A stretch of DNA of 64,000 nucleotides from Tessaracoccus sp. MC1865 (GTDB taxonomy: Bacteria > Actinomycetota > Actinomycetes > Propionibacteriales > Propionibacteriaceae): positions 62,001 through 126,000 of the forward strand of contig NZ_CP072596.1 in assembly GCF_017815535.1 (NCBI RefSeq), written 5' to 3'. Made by a program: the position numbers and the translations under genes. The notes under the pieces are model-generated. The model saw only the letters and a list, made by a program, of their open reading frames with translations. It was not told the origin of the DNA and searched no databases. Positions 15,248 through 24,069 of the stretch are shown in pieces. The stretch's first letter is position 1. Each line of letters opens with the position of its first letter.

Positions 15248-17917
15248 ATGTCAGCTTGGCTTTACGCCGTCGGCAAATGGTGCTTCCGGCGCCGCCTCAC
15301 CGTGCTCGCCATCTGGCTGGCGGTCCTCCTGGGCCTGGGCGGCGCGGCCGCGGCCTGGTCAGGGAGCTTCAACAACGACTTCGAAATCCCCTCCTCCAAC
15401 TCCCAGGAGGCGTTGGAGAAGCTGAGGATGACGTTCCCGCAGGGTGCCGCATTGTCGGCCATGGCGGTGATCGTGCTCCCCGAGGGCGAGTCGGTCGAGA
15501 CCTACCGGCCCCAGATCGAGGACGCTGTCGCCAGCTTCGCCGCGCTCGACGAGGTGGAGGCCGACGGCGCCACCTCGCCCTGGAACGAGTTCGTGGACGG
15601 ACTCGTCTCCGACGACGAACGCGCGGCGCTGATCCAGCTGAGCCTCGGGTTCTCCGGAGTGACCCCGACCGCCGACGACCTGGCGCCCATCACCGAGGTG
15701 GCCGACGCCCTGCAGACGGAGCTGCCGCCGGGCAGCGAGGTCGCGATGGGCGGCGAGGCGTACAACATCGAACTGCCCGCGCTGAGCCTCATCGAGATCA
15801 TCGGCCTGGTGGTGGCCCTCATCGTCCTCACCGTGGTGCTGGGGTCCCTCGTTGCTGCGGGACTGCCGCTGCTGACCGCCATCATGGGCGTCGGCATCAC
15901 CACGGCGCTCATGTTCCTGCTGACGTCGGTCTTCGCCATCAACTCCACCACGCCCATCCTCTCCGTGATGCTCGGCCTCGCCGTCGGCATCGACTACGCC
16001 CTTTTCATCCTGTCGCGGCACCGCGACCAGTTGCGCCAGGGCCTCGAGCCGCAGGAGTCGGCCGGCCGCGCCGTCGGCACCTCCGGGTCGGCCGTCGTGT
16101 TCGCCGGCCTCACCGTCTTCATCGCGCTGCTCGGCCTGTCCGTGGCCAACATCCCGTTCCTGACCGTGATGGGCATCTTCGCTGCGCTCGGCGTGGCCCT
16201 GGCCGTCGCCGTCGCGCTGACCCTGCTGCCCGCGCTGATGGGGTTCATGGGCGAGAAGATGCGCCCCCGGGAACGCGCGCCGAAGGCCAGGAAGAAGTCC
16301 CGTTCCGGGACGGGTGCCTTCGCCTGGTGGGTGGGCGTCACCACCAAGCACCCGGTGGCCACCATCATCAGCGTCGTCGTGCTGCTCGGTGCGTTGACGA
16401 TCCCGACGGTAGGGCTGCAGGTGTCGCTGCCCAACGCCGGCCAGCAGCGCGCGGAACAGCCCGCGCGGATCGCCTACGACCTCATGGCGGAGCACTTCGG
16501 CGAGGGCGTCAACGGCCCGCTCGTCGTGACCGCCGACATCATCGGCTCGACGGACCCCCTCGGCGTCATGGCCGACCTCAAGGCCGACATCGAGCGGATG
16601 GACGGCGTCGCCTCCGTGCCGCTGTCCACCCCCAACCCCAACGCCGACACGGGCCTCATCCAGGTGGTCCCCACCACCGGCCCGGACGACCCCGCGACCG
16701 CCGTCCTCGCCCGCGCGCTGATGGACCGACACGACGAGTGGCTGGCCGAGTACGACGTCAACACCAACCTCACCGGCATGACCGCCGTCCAGATCGACAT
16801 CAGCGACAAGCTCACCCAGGCGCTGCTGCCGTTCGGGCTGCTGGTGGTCGGCCTGTCGCTGGTCCTCCTGGCCGCCGTGTTCCGCTCGGTGTGGGTGCCG
16901 GTGAAGGCGACGGTGGGCTACCTCCTCAGCGTCGGCGCGGCGTTCGGTGCCACCACTCTGGTGTTCAACCACGGCTGGCTGAAGGAGCTGGTCAACCTCG
17001 AGCGCGGCATGCCGGTCATCTCGTTCCTGCCCATCCTGCTGATGGGCATCCTGTTCGGCCTCGCCATGGACTACGAGGTGTTCCTCGTCAGCCGGATCCG
17101 TGAGGAGTACGTGCACGGCAAGAGCGCGCTCGACGCCATCCGCAGCGGCTTCGTCGCCTCAGGGCCGGTCGTGGCCGCTGCGGCCGTGATCATGTTCGCC
17201 GTGTTCGCGTTCTTCGTCCCCGAAGGCATGGGGCCGATCAAATCGATCGCGTTCGCGCTGGCCGTGGGCGTCGCTGTGGACGCGTTCCTGGTCCGTATGA
17301 CGCTGGTGCCGGCCGTGATGACGCTGCTCGGCGACCGCGCCTGGTGGCTGCCCGCGTGGCTGGACCGCCTGCTGCCCACCTTCGACGTGGAGGGCGAGGT
17401 GCTCTCCAAGGAGATGGCGCTCAAGGAATGGCCCGGCGACGGGTCGGCGCTGCACGCCGAAGACCTTGAGGTGGAGGGCATCGTCGAGCCCCTCACCCTG
17501 TGGCTGATGCCCGGCCAGGTGGCCGGTGTCGTCGGCCCCGTCGGTGCCCGCACCGGCGCCCTCCTGGCGCTGGGCGGCAGGCTCCAGACCACCGGCGGCC
17601 GAGCCCGGGTGGCCGGCGCGCTGCTGCCCGAAGGAGCCGGCCGGGCCCGCCGTCGGGTGACCTACCTCGACCTGGCCCGTGTCGACGACGTGGCCTCCGC
17701 GCTGGAGAGCACCCGTCCGGCCACCGTCGTGATCGTCGACTCCGTCGACGTGGTGACGCCGGGCGCCGCGCGGGACGCCCTCGACCAGCTCATCCAGAAC
17801 ACCCGTTCGCGGGGCGCCGTCCTCCTGGGCGCCGCCAGCGCGGAGCACCTCATCGACCTGACCCCCGACGGCGTGCTGAACGTCGCCACACCCCTGCACG
17901 AGGAGACAAGGGCATGA
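15248..17917 (+). CDS. MMPL/RND transporter with C-terminal degenerate ABC-ATPase-like domain
   Basis: The 889-residue protein has the MMPL layout: helix 1, a large extracytoplasmic loop, six helices, a second loop and five more helices, with GIDYALFILSRHRDQ and MDYEVFLVSRIREEY as the paired signatures. After the last helix (about residue 715) comes a 155-residue tail that resembles an ABC nucleotide-binding domain: LHAEDLEVEGIVEPLTL, then PGQVAGVVGPVGARTGALLAL in the Walker A position but lacking GKS/T, GGRARVAGALLPEG, and TVVIVDSVD in the Walker B position. ATP hydrolysis is unlikely. Such pumps export lipids, siderophores or drugs. The next gene overlaps by four bases. Confidence 0.85.
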   Translation: MSAWLYAVGKWCFRRRLTVLAIWLAVLLGLGGAAAAWSGSFNNDFEIPSSNSQEALEKLRMTFPQGAALSAMAVIVLPEGESVETYRPQIEDAVASFAALDEVEADGATSPWNEFVDGLVSDDERAALIQLSLGFSGVTPTADDLAPITEVADALQTELPPGSEVAMGGEAYNIELPALSLIEIIGLVVALIVLTVVLGSLVAAGLPLLTAIMGVGITTALMFLLTSVFAINSTTPILSVMLGLAVGIDYALFILSRHRDQLRQGLEPQESAGRAVGTSGSAVVFAGLTVFIALLGLSVANIPFLTVMGIFAALGVALAVAVALTLLPALMGFMGEKMRPRERAPKARKKSRSGTGAFAWWVGVTTKHPVATIISVVVLLGALTIPTVGLQVSLPNAGQQRAEQPARIAYDLMAEHFGEGVNGPLVVTADIIGSTDPLGVMADLKADIERMDGVASVPLSTPNPNADTGLIQVVPTTGPDDPATAVLARALMDRHDEWLAEYDVNTNLTGMTAVQIDISDKLTQALLPFGLLVVGLSLVLLAAVFRSVWVPVKATVGYLLSVGAAFGATTLVFNHGWLKELVNLERGMPVISFLPILLMGILFGLAMDYEVFLVSRIREEYVHGKSALDAIRSGFVASGPVVAAAAVIMFAVFAFFVPEGMGPIKSIAFALAVGVAVDAFLVRMTLVPAVMTLLGDRAWWLPAWLDRLLPTFDVEGEVLSKEMALKEWPGDGSALHAEDLEVEGIVEPLTLWLMPGQVAGVVGPVGARTGALLALGGRLQTTGGRARVAGALLPEGAGRARRRVTYLDLARVDDVASALESTRPATVVIVDSVDVVTPGAARDALDQLIQNTRSRGAVLLGAASAEHLIDLTPDGVLNVATPLHEETRA

Positions 17918-20523
17918 GAAACACCCGCCCCACCCCTGCACAGATCGTTGCGATGGCCCTTGTGCCGCTGCTGGCCGCAGGCCTGATGCTGGGCCTGATC
18001 GGCCGTGGCGGCGAGAGCCGCATCGAGGCCGCCGTCGTGAATCTCGACCAGGCGGTCACCGTCGGCGACCAGTACATCCCCATGGGCCGCCAGCTCACGG
18101 CCGCCATGGTGGAGCGCGAAGGCGACAACATCAGTTGGACCCTCGCGGATGCGCCCAGCGCCACCGAGGGCCTCAGGTCCGGCCGGTTCTCCGCCGTCGT
18201 GACCATCCCGGAGAACTTCTCCGCCAACGCCACGTCCTGGTCCGAGAACGACGCGGCCAAGGCCGAGCAGGCCGGCATCCAGGTGGCGGTCAGCGACAAC
18301 GCGCCGGTCACGGACGCCCAGGTGGCCGAGCAGATCGCCCGCATGGCCACCGACACCATCAACGCGCAGCTCACCGAGGGGTACCTCGACGGCATCTACG
18401 TGGGCTTCAACACCGTGGGCGAGCAATTCGGCACCATCGTCGACGGTGTCTCCGAGTTGGAGGACGGCGCCTCGCAGCTGTCCGACGGCGCGCAGCAGTC
18501 GGCCGACGGCGCCGCGCAGCTCAACGACGGCATGACGCTACTCAAGGACAACGGCGGCAAGCTGGCCGACGGTGGCGCGCAGCTCGCGGAGGGCGTGGGC
18601 GACCTCGCCGTGGGCGTCGGCGCCCTGAACACAGGCGCCGGCCAGCTCGCCTCGGGCGCCGACCAGTTGGCCGACGGCGTGGACCAGTTCGCGGGCCAGG
18701 CGCCCCGCCTCGTCGACGGCGCCGAGCAGTTGGCCGACGGTGTCGAGCAGTTCTCCGGACAGACTCCGGCCCTCGTCGACGGCGTGACGCAACTGGCGGA
18801 CCAGGGCGGCCAGTTGCTCGCCGGGCTCCCCGAGTTCGCCGAGGGTTCCGCCGCGGTGGTCGGTGGGGTTGACCAGCTCAGCGACGGCCTCAACCAGATC
18901 ATCACCGGCATCGAGAATCAGCCGGTCGACACCTCGGAGCTCGATCTGTTGGCCCAGGGCGCCCGCGCCACCGCCGACGGCGCTGCCGGGCTCAGCGGCG
19001 GCCTCACCCAGGCGGACCAGGCCCTGCAGGGCTACGCCTCCGGCGCCGTGCCCATGCCCGCCGAGGTCGCCGCGGTCGCAGACCAGATCGCGCAGGCCTT
19101 CACGTGCCCGGTGGAGGATCCGGCCACCTGCGAGATGCGCCGCCAGACGTTCGCGGCCGGCGCCGCCGCGGGCGTGCAGGGCGGGTTCCAGGCCGGCACC
19201 GGCGCGGGTTCGGCCGCGCTCAACACGCCAGACCCGCAGAGTGGGCTGTCGCTGCTGGGCGGCGCGGGTCAACTCGCCGGCGGCGCCGACGCGCTGGCTG
19301 ACGGGGTCGACACCCTTGTCGCCGAACTGCCGACGCAGACCGCCGAGCAGATGGCCGTCCTCAGCGGCGCCCTCACGCAGGTGCGTGACGGCGCTGAGCA
19401 GATCGTCATCGAGGCCCAGCCCATCGTCGACAACGCCCCCCTCGTCTCGGACGGCGCCACCCGGCTCGCCGGCGGTCTCCAGCAACTCAAGAGTCAGGTC
19501 GGCGCCCTGCCGGCCGGCGTCACCCAGTTGGCCGACGGCGCCCGCAGCCTGGCAGACGGCATCGCCCAACTCCCGGCCGGTGTCCAGCAGCTGCAGACCG
19601 GCGCCCGCGGCCTGGCCGACGGGGCCTCGGGCCTCGCCGGCGGGGTCGGGCAGCTCGACTCGGGCGCCCAGCAGCTGCAGACCGGCGCTGAAGAATACGT
19701 CTCGGGCGTCGGCCAGTACACCGCCGGCGTGCGCTCGGCAGCGGAGGGCACCGACGCACTCAGCGGGGGGCTCAGCCAACTGTCGTCCGGCGCCGGGCAG
19801 CTCTCGGACGGTCTCGAGCTGTTCAACACCGAGCTGACGAAGGGCGCCGAGGAACTGCCCGCCTACTCGGCCGAGGACCGCAAGCAACTGTCCAGCGTCG
19901 CTGCGTCGCCGGTGGCCGAGGAGAAGGACTTGATCACGCCCACGGAGGTGGGTTCCACGGCGCTGCTGATCGTCGCGGGGCTGTGGCTCGGCGCCCTGGC
20001 GGCGTTCGCCTTCTGGCGTCCCGTGCCGCGCAACGTCGTCAGCTCTCGTGCAGCGAGCATCGTGCTCTGGGGCCGGACGGTGTGGCTTCCGCTGGTACTG
20101 GTCGTGGGCCAGGGCCTCGTGCTGGGGCTCGTCGGTTCGGTCGTGCTGGGCCTGGGCGTGGGCACCGCCGCGGTGCTCGTGTTGCTGATGATGCTGTTGG
20201 GCGGTTCGTTCGCGTTGGCCAACCACGCCCTGGCCGGTTGGCTGGGCAACATCGGGCGGTTGATCTCAGGGCTGCTGCTCGTCGTGACGGTGGGCCTCGG
20301 CCTCTCCTCGGCCGTCGGCTGGCTCTCGCCGATCGGCGCGGTGTCGCCGCTGCAGAACGGTTTCGAGCTGGTCCGCACCCACATGGCGGACGGCACCGGT
20401 GAGGTCGGCCTGGCCTCCGTGGCGCTCCTGCTCGGCGTCGTCGCCCTCACCTTCTCGGTGACGGCGATCGCCGCCAAGCGTCGTCTGACCCCCGCGCAGT
20501 TCCGGGCGGCCCACGCCGGCTGA
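17914..20523 (+). CDS. YhgE/Pip-type membrane protein with long QLADG repeat region
   Basis: This 869-residue protein begins with a membrane helix (IVAMALVPLLAAGLMLGLIG), then an extracellular domain rich in AVVNLDQ and VTIPENFSA segments typical of the YhgE/Pip group. Residues about 190-650 are many copies of a heptad-like QLxDGAxQLxxG motif, predicted to form a long coiled-coil-like rod outside the cell. Six hydrophobic segments at the C-terminus (from about 680) form an ABC-2-type permease-like domain. Its ATG overlaps the MMPL stop (ATGA), so the pair is translationally coupled and probably works as one export system. Confidence 0.8.
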   Translation: MRNTRPTPAQIVAMALVPLLAAGLMLGLIGRGGESRIEAAVVNLDQAVTVGDQYIPMGRQLTAAMVEREGDNISWTLADAPSATEGLRSGRFSAVVTIPENFSANATSWSENDAAKAEQAGIQVAVSDNAPVTDAQVAEQIARMATDTINAQLTEGYLDGIYVGFNTVGEQFGTIVDGVSELEDGASQLSDGAQQSADGAAQLNDGMTLLKDNGGKLADGGAQLAEGVGDLAVGVGALNTGAGQLASGADQLADGVDQFAGQAPRLVDGAEQLADGVEQFSGQTPALVDGVTQLADQGGQLLAGLPEFAEGSAAVVGGVDQLSDGLNQIITGIENQPVDTSELDLLAQGARATADGAAGLSGGLTQADQALQGYASGAVPMPAEVAAVADQIAQAFTCPVEDPATCEMRRQTFAAGAAAGVQGGFQAGTGAGSAALNTPDPQSGLSLLGGAGQLAGGADALADGVDTLVAELPTQTAEQMAVLSGALTQVRDGAEQIVIEAQPIVDNAPLVSDGATRLAGGLQQLKSQVGALPAGVTQLADGARSLADGIAQLPAGVQQLQTGARGLADGASGLAGGVGQLDSGAQQLQTGAEEYVSGVGQYTAGVRSAAEGTDALSGGLSQLSSGAGQLSDGLELFNTELTKGAEELPAYSAEDRKQLSSVAASPVAEEKDLITPTEVGSTALLIVAGLWLGALAAFAFWRPVPRNVVSSRAASIVLWGRTVWLPLVLVVGQGLVLGLVGSVVLGLGVGTAAVLVLLMMLLGGSFALANHALAGWLGNIGRLISGLLLVVTVGLGLSSAVGWLSPIGAVSPLQNGFELVRTHMADGTGEVGLASVALLLGVVALTFSVTAIAAKRRLTPAQFRAAHAG

Positions 20524-20546
20524 TACTCCAACCAGGTGGGCGTACG

Positions 20547-20567
20547 GGCCCCCGCCACCGGCGGGCC
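20547..20567 (+). terminator. Possible terminator after the YhgE-type gene
   Basis: CCCGCC (20551-20556) pairs with GGCGGG (20560-20565) across a 3-base loop. GG 20547-20548 can pair with CC 20566-20567 after a two-base bulge. No U-tract follows, so termination is only plausible. It separates the MMPL operon from the next cassette. Confidence 0.35.
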
Positions 20568-20634
20568 AACGGTGTGTGACGTGACCCGAACGGCTGGTTA
20601 ACTTGGCAGCGGTTTATGCCCGGAGGAGATGGCT

Positions 20635-21894
20635 ATGGGTGACGCTGACGAGGCGTGGGAGCAGCTGATGAAGCGGGCCGCCGAGGGCGGTTTCGCCGGG
20701 CTGCGTGCAGATTCAGATGACGAGATCGACGACACAGACCTGGGCGAAGCACCCATCAACCCCAACTCCACCGGAGCCAAGGGCAAGAAGGGCGCCGGCG
20801 GCCCGGCGATGATGCCGCCCATGATGGGTGGCCCCGGCGGCGCGGGCCGCCCCGGCGCACCCGGTGGCGTGGCCCCCGGAGACATGGCGGGCGCCATGGG
20901 TGGCGGGATGATGCGAGGCGCCCCCGGCGCGGCCGGAGCCGGCATGCCCGGTGGTGCCACGTCGATGGGCGGCGGCCTCGCCGGAGGCGGCGCGGGCGCC
21001 CCCGCAATGGGCGGTGTGCCCGGTGGTCCGGGTGGCCCCATGGCAGCGGGCCTCGGCCCGGACGGGAGCGGCCCCGGAGACCCGGGCTATGTACCCCGTC
21101 CGGGTGATCCGGGCTATGTCCCCGGCCCTGGGGAGCCTGGCTACGTGCCGGGGCCCGGCGAGCCGGGCTATTCACCCCGCCCCGGGGAGCCCGGCTATTC
21201 ACCCCGCCCCGGGGAGCCCGGCTATTCACCCCGCCCCGGGGAGCCCGGCTATTCACTGCGTCCGGGTGATCCCGGCTACGTGCCGCGTCCGGGTGATCCT
21301 GGCTACGTGCCGGGCCCGGGGGACTCCGGCTACGTCCCCGGCCCGGGCGATTCGGGCTACGTCCACGGCCCGGGCGATCCCGGCTACGTCCCCGGCCCGG
21401 GCGATCCGGGCTACGTCCCGCCGTCGCCCGGCTCAGAGGGTCCCTCGCCGTACCAGCCGCCGAGCTATCAGCCACCCTCCTATCCGGCGCCCTCGTCCCC
21501 GCCCGCGTACCAGCAGCCCGGCGCCGAGGGTTCTGGGCAATACACGTCACCCAGTTACCCGACAGGCCCAGGGTCGTACTCACCGTCCGGCGGCGGCTCG
21601 GGCGGCGGCGGGAGCACCGGTGACTATCAGGTGGATCCGGCCCAGCTGGAGGCTGCAGCCCAGGAATGGGAGGATCTGTCCGGTGAGATGGAATCTGTGA
21701 CGTCGACCCCGGTCCCCACCGAATTCGGTCTGGTGCCGGACCTCGGTGTGAACTCCCTGACGTCGTCCACCACTGACTGGTCCTCCGGGGCGGGCGGCGA
21801 GTACAACACGATCTCGTCGATGCTGCGGGCGTCGGCCAGCGACTACCGGGGCACGGAGCAGGCCAATGCCCAGCAGGCGAAAGGGATGATCTGA
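20635..21894 (+). CDS. PGDPGY-repeat protein with WXG-like C-terminus
   Basis: I do not recognise this 419-residue protein. The start at 20635 has GGAGG eight bases upstream; an ATG two codons earlier is too close to it. Residues 1-60 are charged and helical (DEAWEQLMKRAAEGG). Residues 40-145 are rich in Gly, Ala, Met and Pro. Residues 147-263 are 13 tandem copies of a 9-residue PG(D/E)PGYxPx unit, and further Pro/Tyr/Ser-rich sequence follows. The last 85 residues are helical with QEWEDLSGEM, resembling WXG100 or Esp proteins of type VII secretion. No signal peptide is seen. The next ATG overlaps the stop. Confidence 0.65.
   Translation: MGDADEAWEQLMKRAAEGGFAGLRADSDDEIDDTDLGEAPINPNSTGAKGKKGAGGPAMMPPMMGGPGGAGRPGAPGGVAPGDMAGAMGGGMMRGAPGAAGAGMPGGATSMGGGLAGGGAGAPAMGGVPGGPGGPMAAGLGPDGSGPGDPGYVPRPGDPGYVPGPGEPGYVPGPGEPGYSPRPGEPGYSPRPGEPGYSPRPGEPGYSLRPGDPGYVPRPGDPGYVPGPGDSGYVPGPGDSGYVHGPGDPGYVPGPGDPGYVPPSPGSEGPSPYQPPSYQPPSYPAPSSPPAYQQPGAEGSGQYTSPSYPTGPGSYSPSGGGSGGGGSTGDYQVDPAQLEAAAQEWEDLSGEMESVTSTPVPTEFGLVPDLGVNSLTSSTTDWSSGAGGEYNTISSMLRASASDYRGTEQANAQQAKGMI
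21073..21423 (+). repeat. Thirteen 27-bp coding tandem repeats
   Basis: Thirteen in-frame units encode PGDPGYVPR-type nonapeptides. The central three units (around 21160-21250) are identical at the DNA level and the outer units diverge mainly at the R/G and D/E positions. This points to recent expansion in the middle of the array. The unit is divisible by three, so slippage keeps the reading frame. Confidence 0.9.
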
Positions 21895-22841
21895 TGATTC
21901 TGCCGATCAATCTCGTTGACGGGTTGTTCATCAAATTCGGCGGCCAGCCGAGCGGATTCTCCCTGACCGAAGCGGAGGGCGTGGGGGCCCACCGGCTCGG
22001 GCCAGCCGCCGATGCGCTCAAGGCTGCCGTCGACGCCGCGGTGGAGGCGGATCGGAAGGACTCCGTGAACTGGTGGGACGAGTTCCTGTCGTTCGTGGAG
22101 CACGGACTCTTCGGCTACCAGCAGGACCGCCGCGAGTTTGAGGCGAAGGGCGAGAAGATCATCCGGGATCTTCAGCGCGAGGTTGAGGCCGTTCGCGAGC
22201 AGATGACGGTCGTCCGAACGGAGGTGGGGCATGTCCCCGGGGACCTTGAGGCTGATGCGAGACGGTGGCGCACCAAGGCCGACCAGGTGTCACAGATGCG
22301 CAGCAGGATCACTGCGCTGCGACAGATCCCCGGCTGGGTCAGCGGAGCAAGTAGCAGTTACACGGCGCGCAGCATCGTGCAGGACGGCGCGACGGAGGAA
22401 CTGCGGGGGTTGGCCACCAGCATGGCCAATGCGATCAGCCAGCTCGCGCTGTTCAATCGAGCGCTCTTCCTCGTGATGGAGCGCGAGATCAAGGCCACCA
22501 CCCAGGCTGTCCAGAGTCTGCAGCCTGGCGCCAAGGGCTATCACTACCGACGGGTTGCCAACGCGCTCGATCTTCTGAGGGCGTTGCGGACGAACCTGCA
22601 GGACGCCCAGTTCGGACGCCCTGTCCGAGACAGCGCCGATGCGCTTGCCGGCAAGGTGACGGAATGCCTCTCGGCTCCTCAGTTGCTTCAGCCTGGCACG
22701 TGGCCCACAGGCGGTGGGCAGGCCTCTGTCCCGCCGGCCCCCACGGACTCGGTGCCGGATCCGGATGAGGCAGAATCACGGGTGGACGATCCGGCTGGCG
22801 CCCAGCGGCCCGGCGGAACCAACGACGGGGTGAAGAGGTAA
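21894..22841 (+). CDS. Uncharacterised helical protein of the PGDPGY cassette
   Basis: A 315-residue protein of unknown function, translationally coupled to the repeat protein (TGATG overlap). It has no membrane helix or signal. Residues 80-130 (EKIIRDLQREVEAVREQMTVVRTEV) are a strong coiled coil, and most of 110-240 is helical. The last 55 residues are Pro/Asp/Gly-rich and disordered. An early Trp-rich stretch (SVNWWDEFLSFVEHGLFGY) and the helical architecture recall substrates or chaperones of type VII secretion, but I cannot assign a family. The following lipoprotein gene starts four bases after its stop. Confidence 0.65.
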   Translation: MILPINLVDGLFIKFGGQPSGFSLTEAEGVGAHRLGPAADALKAAVDAAVEADRKDSVNWWDEFLSFVEHGLFGYQQDRREFEAKGEKIIRDLQREVEAVREQMTVVRTEVGHVPGDLEADARRWRTKADQVSQMRSRITALRQIPGWVSGASSSYTARSIVQDGATEELRGLATSMANAISQLALFNRALFLVMEREIKATTQAVQSLQPGAKGYHYRRVANALDLLRALRTNLQDAQFGRPVRDSADALAGKVTECLSAPQLLQPGTWPTGGGQASVPPAPTDSVPDPDEAESRVDDPAGAQRPGGTNDGVKR

Positions 22842-22844
22842 GGA

Positions 22845-23369
22845 ATGCGTGGAGCCGTTTCGATGGGATTGCGGTCCCTGGCCGCCTGCAGTGTCACGCT
22901 ATTGATCGTGAGCACCGGCTGCACCCCGGACGGCCCGGCACCCCCCAGCCCTACAGGGACTGTTGAGGCGTCGACGGATGCTCCCTCGGCGACCCGGTCG
23001 TCCAGTGACCCGGCGGCCACTGGGTCGGTGCAGCTGGAGGAGTTGGGCGAGGACGATTACCCCACGACCGTCGGGGATTTCACCCTGAACTGGCTGCTCG
23101 GACAGCCGGTGTACGACGCCGGAAAAGCGGATCGGATCGTTGTTGCGCCCTGGGCATGGAGTGAGCGGGCGGCCGAGTGGAGCGAGGGCCTCGAGAATGG
23201 GCAGACAGAACTGCGCCCCGGTGTCTGGTGCTACGAGGCGAATGACGCGCAATGGTGCGTCGGGAACTCGGCGAGCGGTCGCCTCTTCCTCAACCGGGAC
23301 ATGTTTGACACCTTGACGCTGGACGAACTCGCCGCCTGGACCGAAAGCTTTGTGGCGGAGGTTCCCTGA
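22845..23369 (+). CDS. Small secreted lipoprotein of the PGDPGY cassette
   Basis: The 174-residue product has a lipoprotein signal with lipobox VSTGC (Cys at about 26), then a Ser/Thr/Pro/Asp-rich linker of about 40 residues and a 100-residue globular domain with three cysteines (GVWCYEANDAQWCVGN). No named family is recognisable. The ATG at 22845 lies three bases after the previous stop, with GAGGTAAGG as a ribosome site. It would sit on the outer membrane face, where it could receive or anchor a product of the cassette. That role is inference. Confidence 0.7.
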   Translation: MRGAVSMGLRSLAACSVTLLIVSTGCTPDGPAPPSPTGTVEASTDAPSATRSSSDPAATGSVQLEELGEDDYPTTVGDFTLNWLLGQPVYDAGKADRIVVAPWAWSERAAEWSEGLENGQTELRPGVWCYEANDAQWCVGNSASGRLFLNRDMFDTLTLDELAAWTESFVAEVP

Positions 23370-23370
23370 C

Positions 23371-24069
23371 GTGACCGAACTCGACGACGACCTGGACCCG
23401 CTCGCGCCGCCACCCTACGGCGGCGATGAGCCCGAGGAAGAGGCGATCGACGAATCCGACGGCGGGTTCTCAGACCGCGAAGGCATTGTGCGCCTCTGGT
23501 CTGAGCACGGCCGCCTCACCAAGGTGCGGCTGAGCCCCGTCTGGTTCCACAAGGTGCCCGACGCCGCGGCGTTGGAGGCCCGGTTCCGCGAGGCGCTGAT
23601 GCTGTCGACCCTCCAGCTGGCGGCACCGCCAGAACCCGGTGCGGCTCCCGAGGAGCCCGAACTGCCCCGTGAAGTGCGCGAGCGTCTGCGCGACCTGCCC
23701 GCGCTCAGCCGTCGGTCGCTGGTGTTGTTCGACACCCTCGGCCGGGACCTCGACGCGCGGCATGCCGCAGCCCTGGCTGCGACCCGGCAGACGGAACCAG
23801 CCGTGCCGGCCCGGGGCCGCTCGAAGGGCGTCACCGTCATCCTCAACGTCGACGGTGGGGCGGAACGCATCATGTTCGATCCGAAGTGGCTCGACGATGC
23901 CCAGGTGGGGTCGATCTGTACCCACATCATGCTGGCGGCCGAACGGGCCTATGCGCGCCACAATGCCGTCGAGCTGCCACCTGCTGCGCTGGATGAACTG
24001 GCCCAGGAGAGAGACCTCATGAGGGCGGCGCTGCTCACCATGCTGCAGCCGCGCGACAGGCGGCCCTGA
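23371..24069 (+). CDS. Protein with two YbaB/EbfC-like domains
   Basis: The GTG at 23371 lies one base after the lipoprotein stop and gives a 232-residue acidic protein. Two segments share one pattern: GIVRLWSEHGRLTKVRLSPVW... (about 38-80) and GVTVILNVDGGAERIMFDPKW... (about 158-200). Each is a beta hairpin, a turn with a conserved x-P-x-W, then a helix, as in YbaB/EbfC nucleoid-associated proteins and the mycobacterial ESX protein EspL. A long acidic N-terminus and a Pro/Glu linker surround them. DNA binding or chaperoning is possible; neither is shown. It is the last gene of the cassette. Confidence 0.6.
   Translation: MTELDDDLDPLAPPPYGGDEPEEEAIDESDGGFSDREGIVRLWSEHGRLTKVRLSPVWFHKVPDAAALEARFREALMLSTLQLAAPPEPGAAPEEPELPREVRERLRDLPALSRRSLVLFDTLGRDLDARHAAALAATRQTEPAVPARGRSKGVTVILNVDGGAERIMFDPKWLDDAQVGSICTHIMLAAERAYARHNAVELPPAALDELAQERDLMRAALLTMLQPRDRRP

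Noticed and set aside
21073-21423. Possible CRISPR-like repeat array
   Set aside because: The units are contiguous 27-bp repeats with no spacers and remain in one reading frame, so they are coding repeats.
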